Positions 1-5,491 of a DNA stretch of 5,615 bases are shown piece after piece (the stretch's first letter is position 1; the number at the start of each line of letters is the position of its first letter). Both the position numbers and the translations under genes were made by a program. The stretch spans positions 1 to 5,615 of the forward strand of contig JAHIMW010000036.1 in assembly GCA_018896355.1 (NCBI GenBank), read 5' to 3'. Below the pieces are notes generated by a model. It did not search any database. It saw only the letters and a program-made list of their open reading frames with translations, and was not told the origin of the DNA. Source of the DNA: Pseudomonadota bacterium (lineage in GTDB: Bacteria > Desulfobacterota > Syntrophia > Syntrophales > UBA5619).

Positions 1-1433
1 CCGACGACATGGGGCTGGGAAAGACCATCCAGGTCCTGGCGCTCCTCCTGCTACTCCGGCAGCAGAAAGCTTCCGGAACGCCGCCTGTGACCGGGCCGGC
101 CCTCGTCGTCGTCCCCGCCTCCCTCGTGGCAAACTGGAAGGCCGAGATCGGCCGTTTCGCCCCGTCGCTGGCGGTGTTCTACGCCCATCCCTCCGAAACG
201 CCCGCCGCCGCCCTCGCCATGATGGCGGACCCGCAAAGGCGGGCCGCGACGCTCTCGGGAATGGACCTCGTCATCACCACCTACGCGATGATCCACCGCG
301 TTGCGTGGCTCCGGGAGGTCTCCTGGGGGCTCCTCGTCCTGGACGAGGCGCAGGCCGTAAAGAACCCGGGGGCGAGGCAGACGCGGGCCGTCAAGGCGCT
401 TCGGGGGAGAATGCGGATCATCCTCTCCGGAACCCCGCTGGAGAACCGCCTGGGCGATCTCTGGTCCCTCTTCGATTTCCTCTGCCCCGGCCTCCTCGGG
501 ACGGAGAAGGTCTTCAGCCGATACACGAAGGAGGCGGGGGACGGGAAGGACAACGCCTACGCGGCCCTGCGCACTCTCGTGCGACCCTACATCCTCCGGC
601 GCCTAAAGACGGATCGGCGGATCATCGCCGACCTGCCGGATAAAGTTGAGATCAAGGTCTTCTGCCCGCTGACGAAGACCCAGGCAACCCTCTACGGGGA
701 GTCCGTCCGGGAAATGGCGGAAAAATTGAAGGAAACCGAAGGCATCCAGCGGCGGGGGCTTGTTCTGGCCTACCTGATGCGCTTCAAGCAGATCTGCAAC
801 CATCCTTCCCAGTGGCTGGGGGATCAGGCTTACGGGAACGGGGCGAGCGGGAAGTTCCAACGCCTCCGTACCCTCTGCGAGGAGATCGCCTCCCGGCAGG
901 AAAAGCTCCTCGTCTTCACGCAGTTCAGGGAGATGACGGAACCGCTCGCGGCGCTCTTGGCGGAGGTGTTCCTGCGACCGGGGCTCGTCCTGCACGGGGG
1001 AACGGGGGTCGGCAAGCGGCGGGAGATCGTCGACGCCTTCCAGCGGGAGGATGGGCCGCCCTTTTTCGTCCTCTCCTTGAAGGCGGGCGGGGTGGGGCTG
1101 AACCTGACGGCGGCCTCCCACGTGATCCATTTCGACCGGTGGTGGAACCCGGCGGTGGAAAACCAGGCGACGGACCGGGCGTACCGGATCGGCCAGAAAA
1201 AGAACGTCCTCGTCCACAAGTTCGTCTGCCGGGGGACCATCGAGGAGAAAATCGACGCCATGATCGAAGAGAAGAAGAATCTGGCCGAAAGCATCCTCGG
1301 GGCCGGCGAGGAAAAACTCCTCACGGAGATGCCCGACGATGAACTGATCCGGTTTGTCTCTCTCGATCTTGCCCGCGCTCTGGACGAGGAGAACGGCGGG
1401 GGAGAAGAGAAAAGAGGGAGGAGCGGCGGATGA
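1..1433 (+). CDS. SWI2/SNF2-family DNA-dependent ATPase (HepA-like), 5' partial
   Basis: This is the ATPase core of a superfamily 2 SNF2 translocase, which uses ATP to move along double-stranded DNA and remodel bound protein. The frame is open to the left edge: the first in-frame codons read DDMGLGKT, the Walker A motif, so the ATG at 9 is internal and the true start and N-terminal domain lie outside. Counting that Met as residue 1, motif Ia is VVVPASLVANW (33-43), motif II LDEAQ (111-115), motif III SGTPLEN (140-146), motif IV LVFTQF (301-306), motif V AGGVGLNLT (359-367) and motif VI QATDRAYRIGQ (386-396). Both RecA lobes and the typical C-terminal helices (TIEEKIDAMIEEK, 410-422) are intact. 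DEAQ is normal for bacterial HepA-type proteins. The stop overlaps the SWIM gene by ATGA, indicating coupled translation. The family is secure; the substrate and purpose are unknown. Confidence 0.96.
   Translation, partial: DDMGLGKTIQVLALLLLLRQQKASGTPPVTGPALVVVPASLVANWKAEIGRFAPSLAVFYAHPSETPAAALAMMADPQRRAATLSGMDLVITTYAMIHRVAWLREVSWGLLVLDEAQAVKNPGARQTRAVKALRGRMRIILSGTPLENRLGDLWSLFDFLCPGLLGTEKVFSRYTKEAGDGKDNAYAALRTLVRPYILRRLKTDRRIIADLPDKVEIKVFCPLTKTQATLYGESVREMAEKLKETEGIQRRGLVLAYLMRFKQICNHPSQWLGDQAYGNGASGKFQRLRTLCEEIASRQEKLLVFTQFREMTEPLAALLAEVFLRPGLVLHGGTGVGKRREIVDAFQREDGPPFFVLSLKAGGVGLNLTAASHVIHFDRWWNPAVENQATDRAYRIGQKKNVLVHKFVCRGTIEEKIDAMIEEKKNLAESILGAGEEKLLTEMPDDELIRFVSLDLARALDEENGGGEEKRGRSGG
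1416..1423 (+). promoter_or_regulatory. Shine-Dalgarno site of the SWIM protein gene
   Basis: GGGAGGAG lies inside the end of the SNF2 gene, six bases before the ATG at 1430. It fixes that start and supports re-initiation or coupling at the ATGA overlap. Confidence 0.7.
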
Positions 1434-2410
1434 GCTGGGGCAGGAGAAGGGGCAGAAGCGACGACTGGGGCTGGCCGCGGTACGTGCCGGTGGCGGAGCG
1501 GCGGGCGAAGGCCCTGAAACAGGCGGAGAAACTGCGAAAGAAGGGGAAACCCCTCTCACCGGTGATTATAGCCGGGCGGACCATCGCCGCCACCTTTTGG
1601 GGAAAGGCCTGGTGTCAGAACCTGGAGCGGTACGGCGACTACGAGAACCGCATCCCGCGGGGCCGCGCCTACGTTCGCAACGGCTCGGTCGTCGACCTGA
1701 AGATCGGGACAGCCCGGGTGAACGCGCTGGTCAGCGGCTCCCACCTCTATTCGGTGGAGATCGAGATCCGCCCGCTGAAAGCAGAGGTCTGGCGGGGAGT
1801 CAAGGGGGCGTGCACGGGGAGGATCGGCTCCCTTTTGGAACTCCTCCAAGGGAAACTCTCCCGCGAGGTCATGGAGATCGTGACCAGGCCGCGGACGGGG
1901 CTCTTCCCGGAGCCCGCCGAGATCTCCTTTCGCTGCTCCTGTCCGGACTGGGCCTCCATGTGCAAGCACGTCGCCGCCGTCCTCTACGGCGTCGGCGCCC
2001 GGCTCGACCGGGAACCGGAGCTTCTCTTCCTGTTGCGTGGCGTGGATCACCGGGAGCTGATCGCCGCGCCCGGCGCTGCGGATCTTGCGGCCTCGCCGGC
2101 AACGCGAGAAAAGATCATCGCCGAAGAGGATCTCGCCGGGATCTTCGGCATCGAGATCGACGAGGTGCCGGCGGCCCTGCGGCATGCACGGGAAACGCCA
2201 AAACAAGACAAAGGCGCGGAAATCCGAACCGTATCGACAGAACACGCAGCGCTCAAACGGGGTCCCAAACCCATACCGGCAACCCCAACGGAAACGCCGG
2301 AACTGGCAAGGCTCCGGCGAGCCCGCACGCCGAAATCGGAGCCCCTGACGGAAACGCCGGAACCCGTGAAACGGAAACGGGGTCGGCCGCCGGGGATACG
2401 CAAAGCCTGA
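1430..2410 (+). CDS. SWIM zinc-finger protein with AT-hook-like C-terminal tail
   Basis: A 326-residue protein with a SWIM zinc finger, C169-x-C171-x6-C178-x-H180, preceded by a beta-rich segment (about 45-165) as in bacterial SWIM proteins. SWIM domains bind DNA or partner proteins and often occur in, or beside, SNF2 ATPases. The start shares ATGA with the SNF2 stop and has a good Shine-Dalgarno site, so the two products are probably made together and may interact. The N-terminus is strongly basic (MSWGRRRGRS). After about residue 250 the protein becomes a Pro/Thr/Lys/Arg-rich, probably disordered tail. It carries two TETPE units (287-291, 307-311), a weak KRGPKP motif (276-281) and a clear AT-hook core KRGRPPG (316-322) near the end. 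I infer minor-groove DNA binding by the tail. No enzymatic domain is seen. A role as DNA-targeting partner of the SNF2 ATPase is inference; the SWIM call itself is firm. Confidence 0.93.
   Translation: MSWGRRRGRSDDWGWPRYVPVAERRAKALKQAEKLRKKGKPLSPVIIAGRTIAATFWGKAWCQNLERYGDYENRIPRGRAYVRNGSVVDLKIGTARVNALVSGSHLYSVEIEIRPLKAEVWRGVKGACTGRIGSLLELLQGKLSREVMEIVTRPRTGLFPEPAEISFRCSCPDWASMCKHVAAVLYGVGARLDREPELLFLLRGVDHRELIAAPGAADLAASPATREKIIAEEDLAGIFGIEIDEVPAALRHARETPKQDKGAEIRTVSTEHAALKRGPKPIPATPTETPELARLRRARTPKSEPLTETPEPVKRKRGRPPGIRKA
2288..2363 (+). repeat. 16-bp direct repeat within the SWIM gene tail
   Basis: ACGGAAACGCCGGAAC occurs exactly at 2288-2303 and 2348-2363, a 60-bp (20-codon) in-frame offset. 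Both copies encode the TETPE units of the protein tail. A related AAACGGGGTC occurs near 2255 and 2376, where the two KRG motifs are encoded. This suggests internal duplication of the tail. Confidence 0.75.
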
Positions 2411-2413
2411 GAC

Positions 2414-2440
2414 CGCCGCAGATGAAATCGCAAAGCGGCG
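2414..2440 (+). terminator. Possible hairpin after the SNF2-SWIM unit
   Basis: CGCCGC (2414-2419) can pair with GCGGCG (2435-2440) across a 15-base loop, just after the SWIM stop. No T-run follows, so intrinsic termination is doubtful. It is listed only as the best candidate end of the unit. Confidence 0.22.
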
Positions 2441-2527
2441 CGGGCGGGCAATTGACCTTAATCCTTGAAATATCAAACATATCTCTCTCTTAAGAAGTCC
2501 ACCGTGCGTTACACCGTTTGTTACGAT

Positions 2528-2556
2528 TTGCTTTTGAGATGCGGTTCTGTTATCAT
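2528..2556 (+). promoter_or_regulatory. Candidate sigma70 promoter of the vapBC cassette
   Basis: A -35-like TTGCTT (2528-2533) is separated by exactly 17 bases from the -10 box TATCAT (2551-2556, one mismatch to consensus). TG at 2548-2549 forms an extended -10. The predicted start of transcription, near 2563, leaves a leader of about 28 bases before the antitoxin ATG. The row is only about 30% G+C. A second TTGACC (2452-2457) lacks a good partner box. Confidence 0.5.
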
Positions 2557-2574
2557 TTCAACAAATCATTTCAA
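2552..2574 (+). promoter_or_regulatory. Direct repeat over the vapBC -10/+1 region, candidate operator
   Basis: ATCATTTCAA occurs exactly twice, at 2552-2561 and 2565-2574, with a 13-bp period (slightly over one helical turn). It overlaps the -10 box and the predicted transcription start. Phd/YefM antitoxins, alone or with toxin, commonly repress their own promoter by binding repeated sites there, so this is a plausible operator. The last copy runs into TCAATTTGA (2571-2579), a small inverted repeat. Confidence 0.4.
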
Positions 2575-2590
2575 TTTGAGGATCAGCGCC

Positions 2591-2818
2591 ATGCAGACCA
2601 TCGACGTGAACCAGGCGAAGCAGCTTTTCCCCGAGTTGATCGAACGGACGATCAGCGGGGACGAGGTTGTCATCACGCAGGGAGGACAACCCGTCGCAAG
2701 GCTTGTGGCCATCATCAAACCGCCCCGGAAACAGCGGCGGTTCGGAAGCGCCAGGGGTCTCATCATCATCGCGGATGACATCGACGAACCACTCGAAGAT
2801 TTCAAAGAATATACCTGA
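2591..2818 (+). CDS. Phd/YefM-family antitoxin (VapB-type partner of a PIN toxin)
   Basis: A 75-residue antitoxin expected to neutralise the downstream PIN-domain RNase by direct binding and to repress the cassette's promoter. The N-terminal half has the Phd/YefM DNA-binding fold pattern: IDVNQAKQLFPELIERTISG, then EVVITQGGQPVARLVAI (about residues 25-41). The C-terminal part GSARGLIIIADDIDEPLEDF (about 52-71) is the toxin-binding tail common in antitoxins paired with VapC toxins. I chose the ATG at 2591 over an in-frame ATG at 2465 because it matches family length, has a GAGGA ribosome-binding site 8 bases upstream, and leaves the promoter outside the gene. Its TGA shares one base with the toxin ATG (TGATG), so translation is coupled. 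The family is clear; the exact subtype is not. Confidence 0.92.
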   Translation: MQTIDVNQAKQLFPELIERTISGDEVVITQGGQPVARLVAIIKPPRKQRRFGSARGLIIIADDIDEPLEDFKEYT

Positions 2819-3204
2819 TGCGCGCATTGCTCGACACCAACAGTTTTTTGTGGTTCATAAGCGGCAGCGACCGATTGAGCATCGATGCGAAAAACGTCAT
2901 CGCTGATCAGCAAAATCAGCTCGTTCTGAGCACGGCCAGTTTATGGGAAATCGCTATCAAGGTCAGTCTGAAGAAACTCGATCTCCGGCAACCTTATGGA
3001 CAACTCATTCCACAACAGCTTGAAGAGAACGATATCGCCGTGCTGCCGATTGAACTCAATCATCTGCACAAAGTCATCGATCTGCCTTTTCATCACCGCG
3101 ATCCGTTTGACCGTCTGATCGTTGCCCAGGCGCTTGCGGAAGGGCTTCCCGTCATCAGTTCCGACGCCGTATTCTCGCGGTATGCGGTAAGAATCATCTG
3201 GTAA
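2818..3204 (+). CDS. vapC: PIN-domain toxin, VapC-like endoribonuclease
   Basis: A 128-residue protein of typical VapC size. PIN-domain toxins are Mg2+-dependent RNases that cut tRNA, rRNA or other RNA and stop growth when the antitoxin is lost. The acidic active-site positions are all present: D6 in LLDTN, E44 in SLWEIAIK, D98 in DPFDRLIVAQA and D116 in SSDAVFSRY, so the enzyme looks intact. The HHRDPFDR (92-99) and SLWEIAIK signatures match the PIN subgroup usually paired with Phd/YefM antitoxins. It overlaps the antitoxin by one base and probably has no promoter of its own. Base composition is well below that of neighbouring genes (sampled rows 45-50% G+C against about 75% in the SNF2 gene), a sign of transfer. 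The RNA target cannot be read from the sequence. Confidence 0.94.
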   Translation: MRALLDTNSFLWFISGSDRLSIDAKNVIADQQNQLVLSTASLWEIAIKVSLKKLDLRQPYGQLIPQQLEENDIAVLPIELNHLHKVIDLPFHHRDPFDRLIVAQALAEGLPVISSDAVFSRYAVRIIW

Positions 3205-3216
3205 AGGAGGCGGTCG

Positions 3217-3236
3217 CCCTGTGCGGTTGCCCAGGG
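3217..3236. terminator. Possible hairpin between the convergent vapC and radical SAM genes
   Basis: CCCTG (3217-3221) and CAGGG (3232-3236) can pair across a 10-base loop in the 106-bp convergent gap. No T-run follows on either strand, so it is weak as a terminator. The rest of the gap shows no gene I would support. Confidence 0.2.
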
Positions 3237-3310
3237 ACGGGAGATCATGAACTTGCCTGAAATGAACCTCTACGCGGTAAACTGACGGGCGATAATCCTC
3301 TGCCGGCGGC

Positions 3311-4420
3311 TTAGAGGGATTGCACGGCCATCAGCTCCCGGACATGGACGTGCATCGACTCTTCCACGGCCAACCCCTCCCGGATCCGTTCCAGCACCAG
3401 CGGCTTCTCGTCCGGAAATCGATAGCCTTCGTAATCCTGCCGGAAGAGGAGACCGCCCCGGCGGTCCGCCCAGGCGTTCATCGCATGGTCGAAGCAAACC
3501 TTCGACGTGACATTGAGGCCGCCGATCATCCAGGCCAGCTCCTCCAGCCGTTCATGGGGCGAGGAGAGACACAAGCGGCCCTGTGCGACATCTTCGTAGA
3601 GCGGCGTTCCCGGCCGGGGAACAAGGGGCCGGGAGCGAATATAGTGGGGATTGACAGCCGAAAGGACGCGGGCCGTATTCTCCGCATGCTGCCGCCGCCG
3701 CTCCCTGCCGCCCAGGTCGGGCATCCAGTACTCCGAGACCTGAAAGCCCGCGGCGACGGCCTTGCGGCCCCCTTCGATCTGCTCGGCGCTCGTCACCCCT
3801 TTGCGGACAAGGGTCAGCAATTCATCATCCCCCGTCTCGAGACCGATATGGAGGCGGTCCAGACCCGCCTCGCAGATCGTCCGGAGTTCCTCCGGCCTTC
3901 TTCGGGACAGCGTTTTCGAGCGGGCATAGGTGGTCACCCGGGTCAGGGAGGGCAAGGTTTCCCGAAGGTATTTCAGCGCCGCCACGAACTCGGGAGACCG
4001 CATGATCATGCTGTCGGCATCCTGCAGGAAGGCCGTTCTCCCGCCGGAAGAGAGCCAGTTGAAAACCGTGATGAAGCCGGAATTCTCGATGAGATCGCGG
4101 CCCTCCGCGAGCAGGGCGGCCCCTACGTCGCGGGTAATCTTTCCGCCCATCCCCAGCTTCCATGAAACCGCCGTGATTTCATCGCGGATCGCCGCAACCC
4201 GGTCGATATCGGCCTTGATCTCCTCCACGGGCCGATAGACAAAGCGATGCCCCTTGTACATCTCGCAGAAGGTGCATCGGTTCCAAGGGCAATTTTCGGT
4301 CACCCTCAGCAGCAGGGAGGCGCTGCCCCCCTCGCTCGGCGGCCGGTACGCCCCCACCTTGAAGGAGAGCGCCCGCAGCCTCTCGACATGTTCCCGAAGA
4401 TCCTTGCAGTCCGCCGTCAT
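3311..4420 (-). CDS. Radical SAM protein, COG1032-like, unknown substrate
   Basis: A 369-residue radical SAM enzyme, which would use a [4Fe-4S] cluster to cleave S-adenosylmethionine to a 5'-deoxyadenosyl radical. The cluster motif is C44-P-W-N-R-C49-T-F-C52, in the context RVTENCPWNRCTFCEMYKG. The spacing is Cx4Cx2C rather than the textbook Cx3Cx2C. Other barrel signatures follow: GLETGDDELL (starting at 193), where the GLETGD strand is SAM-contacting in this superfamily, and RPGTPLYED (269-277), shared with HemN/COG1032-type proteins. Few cysteines remain beyond the cluster, so no auxiliary SPASM-type cluster is evident, and no B12-binding domain is seen. I start at the ATG at 4420 because an AAAGGGG ribosome site lies 7 bases upstream; a GTG at 4426 is too close to that site. 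The gene converges with vapC and diverges from rpe, and appears monocistronic. The substrate is not recognisable. Confidence 0.9.
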   Translation of the reverse strand: MTADCKDLREHVERLRALSFKVGAYRPPSEGGSASLLLRVTENCPWNRCTFCEMYKGHRFVYRPVEEIKADIDRVAAIRDEITAVSWKLGMGGKITRDVGAALLAEGRDLIENSGFITVFNWLSSGGRTAFLQDADSMIMRSPEFVAALKYLRETLPSLTRVTTYARSKTLSRRRPEELRTICEAGLDRLHIGLETGDDELLTLVRKGVTSAEQIEGGRKAVAAGFQVSEYWMPDLGGRERRRQHAENTARVLSAVNPHYIRSRPLVPRPGTPLYEDVAQGRLCLSSPHERLEELAWMIGGLNVTSKVCFDHAMNAWADRRGGLLFRQDYEGYRFPDEKPLVLERIREGLAVEESMHVHVRELMAVQSL

Positions 4421-4427
4421 CGCCACA

Positions 4428-4434
4428 CCCCTTT
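4428..4434 (-). promoter_or_regulatory. Shine-Dalgarno site of the radical SAM gene
   Basis: On the - strand this reads AAAGGGG, with seven bases to the ATG at 4420. It decides between that ATG and the GTG two codons upstream. Confidence 0.55.
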
Positions 4435-4452
4435 CGATTTTCCCGTTTCATT

Positions 4453-4465
4453 CGTACCATGTACG
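4453..4465. promoter_or_regulatory. Palindrome in the divergent radical SAM/rpe spacer
   Basis: CGTAC-CAT-GTACG is a perfect 5-bp inverted repeat with a 3-base centre. A second inverted repeat, CCGATC (4469-4474) and GATCGG (4490-4495), lies just downstream, immediately before the rpe -35 box. Either could be a regulator site acting on both genes. The arms are short, so chance is possible. Confidence 0.25.
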
Positions 4466-4499
4466 CCGCCGATCCGCAAGCAAAAGGCCGATCGGAACG

Positions 4500-4528
4500 T
4501 TGACACGGCCCCGGCGATGGTGTATGAG
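4500..4528 (+). promoter_or_regulatory. Candidate sigma70 promoter of rpe
   Basis: A perfect -35 box TTGACA (4500-4505), a 17-base spacer and a -10-like TATGAG (4523-4528, four of six consensus bases). Transcription would begin near 4535, giving an rpe leader of about 105 bases. Confidence 0.5.
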
Positions 4529-4545
4529 AATGTCGGCGGTCCGGT

Positions 4546-4592
4546 CGCGGAGTCTGTTTCCCGGGGCGTCACGCCAAAGGGAAGCGGCCGCG
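4546..4592 (+). other. Potentially structured rpe 5' leader
   Basis: Nested complementary segments can fold into one long interrupted stem-loop: CGCGG (4546-4550) with CCGCG (4588-4592), TTCCC (4558-4562) with GGGAA (4579-4583), and GGCG (4565-4568) with CGCC (4572-4575) closing a TCA loop. It lies between the predicted transcription start and the rpe ATG. I do not recognise a known riboswitch class, and GC-rich DNA makes such pairings common. Confidence 0.3.
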
Positions 4593-4639
4593 TCTCCATT
4601 CATGAACCAATGCTCCATAAATTTTTTGCGGGTTCGGCC

Positions 4640-5311
4640 ATGAAAATGATAGCACCCTCCATCCTGTCTGCGGATTTCAGCCGTCTCGGCGAAGAGATCG
4701 CGGCTGTCGAGGCGGCGGGGGCCGACTGGATCCACATCGACGTCATGGACGGCCATTTCGTCCCCAACCTCACGATCGGCCCGGGGCTCGTCGCCTCGAT
4801 CCGGAAAACCACGCGTCTCCCCTTCGACGTCCACCTGATGATCGAAAACCCCGAACGGTACATCGACGACTTCGCAAAGGCGGGGGCCGACTGGATCACC
4901 GTCCATGTGGAGGCCGCGGCCCATCTCCATCGGACGGTCGCCCTGATCCGCGAGCGCGGCCTCCGGGCGGGGGTCTCCCTCAACCCGGTGACGCCGCTCA
5001 CCCAGATCGAACCGATCCTGCCCGACATCGACCTGCTGCTCATCATGACCGTGAACCCGGGATTCGGAGGGCAGAAGTTCATCGAGGGCTCCCTCTCCAG
5101 GATCAGGCAGGCGCAGCAGTTGATCCGCGCTGCGGCGCCGGAGGTGCTTCTGGAGGTGGACGGCGGCGTGACGCTGAACAATATCCGTTCCATCGCCGAT
5201 GCCGGCGCAGAGATCCTTGTCGCCGGTTCCGCCATCTTCGGCAGCGGCGACTATGCCGAAACGATCGGGTCGATGAAGGCCCTTCTCACGGCGCCGACGG
5301 TCCCAGCCTGA
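4640..5311 (+). CDS. rpe: Ribulose-phosphate 3-epimerase
   Basis: A 223-residue TIM-barrel enzyme interconverting D-ribulose 5-phosphate and D-xylulose 5-phosphate in the cytoplasmic pentose phosphate (or Calvin) pathway. Family signatures are complete: IAPSILSADF (4-13), the HIDVMDGHFVPNLTIGP block (32-48), DVHLMIENP (63-71), MTVNPGFGGQKF (136-147) and LEVDGGV (171-177). The expected metal and catalytic residues H32, D34, H65 and D174 are present, as is the phosphate-binding loop GSAIFGS (196-202). The ATG at 4640 is chosen because the protein then begins MKMIAPSIL as in other Rpe proteins. In-frame upstream codons would add an unconserved N-terminus. No convincing Shine-Dalgarno precedes this ATG. 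The gene stands alone here: no other pentose phosphate gene is visible, and the divergent neighbour is unrelated. Confidence 0.98.
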   Translation: MKMIAPSILSADFSRLGEEIAAVEAAGADWIHIDVMDGHFVPNLTIGPGLVASIRKTTRLPFDVHLMIENPERYIDDFAKAGADWITVHVEAAAHLHRTVALIRERGLRAGVSLNPVTPLTQIEPILPDIDLLLIMTVNPGFGGQKFIEGSLSRIRQAQQLIRAAAPEVLLEVDGGVTLNNIRSIADAGAEILVAGSAIFGSGDYAETIGSMKALLTAPTVPA

Positions 5312-5358
5312 AAAAGCGTCGGGGCTTTCCCTCGCGAGAGCATTGAAAAATACCCCAC

Positions 5359-5434
5359 TTTGTCATTCCCGCGAAAGCGTGAATCCAGAAGTTATTGAAA
5401 AAACTGGGTTTCGTGTCAAGAACGGAATGACAAA
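5359..5434. repeat. 76-bp palindromic dispersed-type repeat with terminal inverted repeats
   Basis: The ends TTTGTCATTCC (5359-5369) and GGAATGACAAA (5424-5434) are perfect 11-bp inverted repeats, extending outward imperfectly to about 17 bp. Inside the left end, TTCCCGC (5366-5372) pairs with GCGTGAA (5377-5383) around a GAAA tetraloop, with one mismatch. A second possible stem is CCAG (5385-5388) with CTGG (5404-5407). The unit resembles, from memory, the GTCATTCCCGCGAAAGCGGGAATCC repeats scattered through many proteobacterial genomes. Those are non-coding, REP/MITE-like, and often mis-annotated as peptides ending in AGMT. Lying after rpe, it might also act as a transcript end or stabiliser. 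No transposase is present. Confidence 0.7.
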
Positions 5435-5440
5435 ACAGGG

Positions 5441-5446
5441 TAAAAT
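5441..5446 (+). promoter_or_regulatory. Possible -10 box of the acyl-CoA dehydrogenase gene
   Basis: TAAAAT matches the -10 consensus at five of six positions and lies in the short AT-rich stretch after the repeat, 45 bases before the ATG at 5492. No respectable -35 box lies at 16-18 bases upstream (that DNA is the right arm of the repeat), so the call is weak. Confidence 0.22.
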
Positions 5447-5476
5447 CGACTTGTAACGAGGCCATCATCTTTTCAA

Positions 5477-5483
5477 AAGGAGG
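5477..5483 (+). promoter_or_regulatory. Strong Shine-Dalgarno site
   Basis: AAGGAGG, near-perfect anti-16S complementarity, lies eight bases before the ATG at 5492. It is the strongest ribosome site in the window and supports a real, well-expressed gene cut by the right edge. Confidence 0.75.
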
Positions 5484-5491
5484 GAAGGGAC

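Noticed and set aside
993..1019. Second Walker A-like string HGGTGVGKR in the SNF2 protein
   Set aside because: It lacks the Ser/Thr after Lys and lies where SNF2 proteins normally have HGGT..K.R before motif V. It is not a nucleotide-binding loop.
603..2476. Two long - strand open frames (603-1559 and 1556-2476) antisense to the SNF2 and SWIM genes
   Set aside because: The translations are low-complexity Pro/Arg/Asp-rich with no recognisable motif, while the opposite strand carries complete known domains.
1354..2493. A 379-codon + strand open frame overlapping the SWIM gene
   Set aside because: It is Arg/Gly/Ala-rich with no domain signature and runs out of frame across the SWIM finger. 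It is a by-product of high G+C.
2465..2590. Upstream in-frame start (ATG at 2465) extending the antitoxin by 42 residues
   Set aside because: The extension is AT-rich, contains the promoter and repeat, and is not part of the family fold. The ATG at 2591 has a ribosome site and the usual length.
3247..3285. Tiny ORF of 12 codons (MNLPEMNLYAVN) after vapC
   Set aside because: It is too short, with no good ribosome spacing and nothing to separate it from chance.
3320..4165. 281-codon + strand open frame antisense to the radical SAM gene
   Set aside because: It has no domain pattern, and the radical SAM signatures on the other strand are complete.
5331..5338. CTCGCGAG palindrome and weak hairpin after rpe as a terminator
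   Set aside because: The stem is short, there is no loop of workable size and no T-run follows. It is a chance match in GC-rich DNA.
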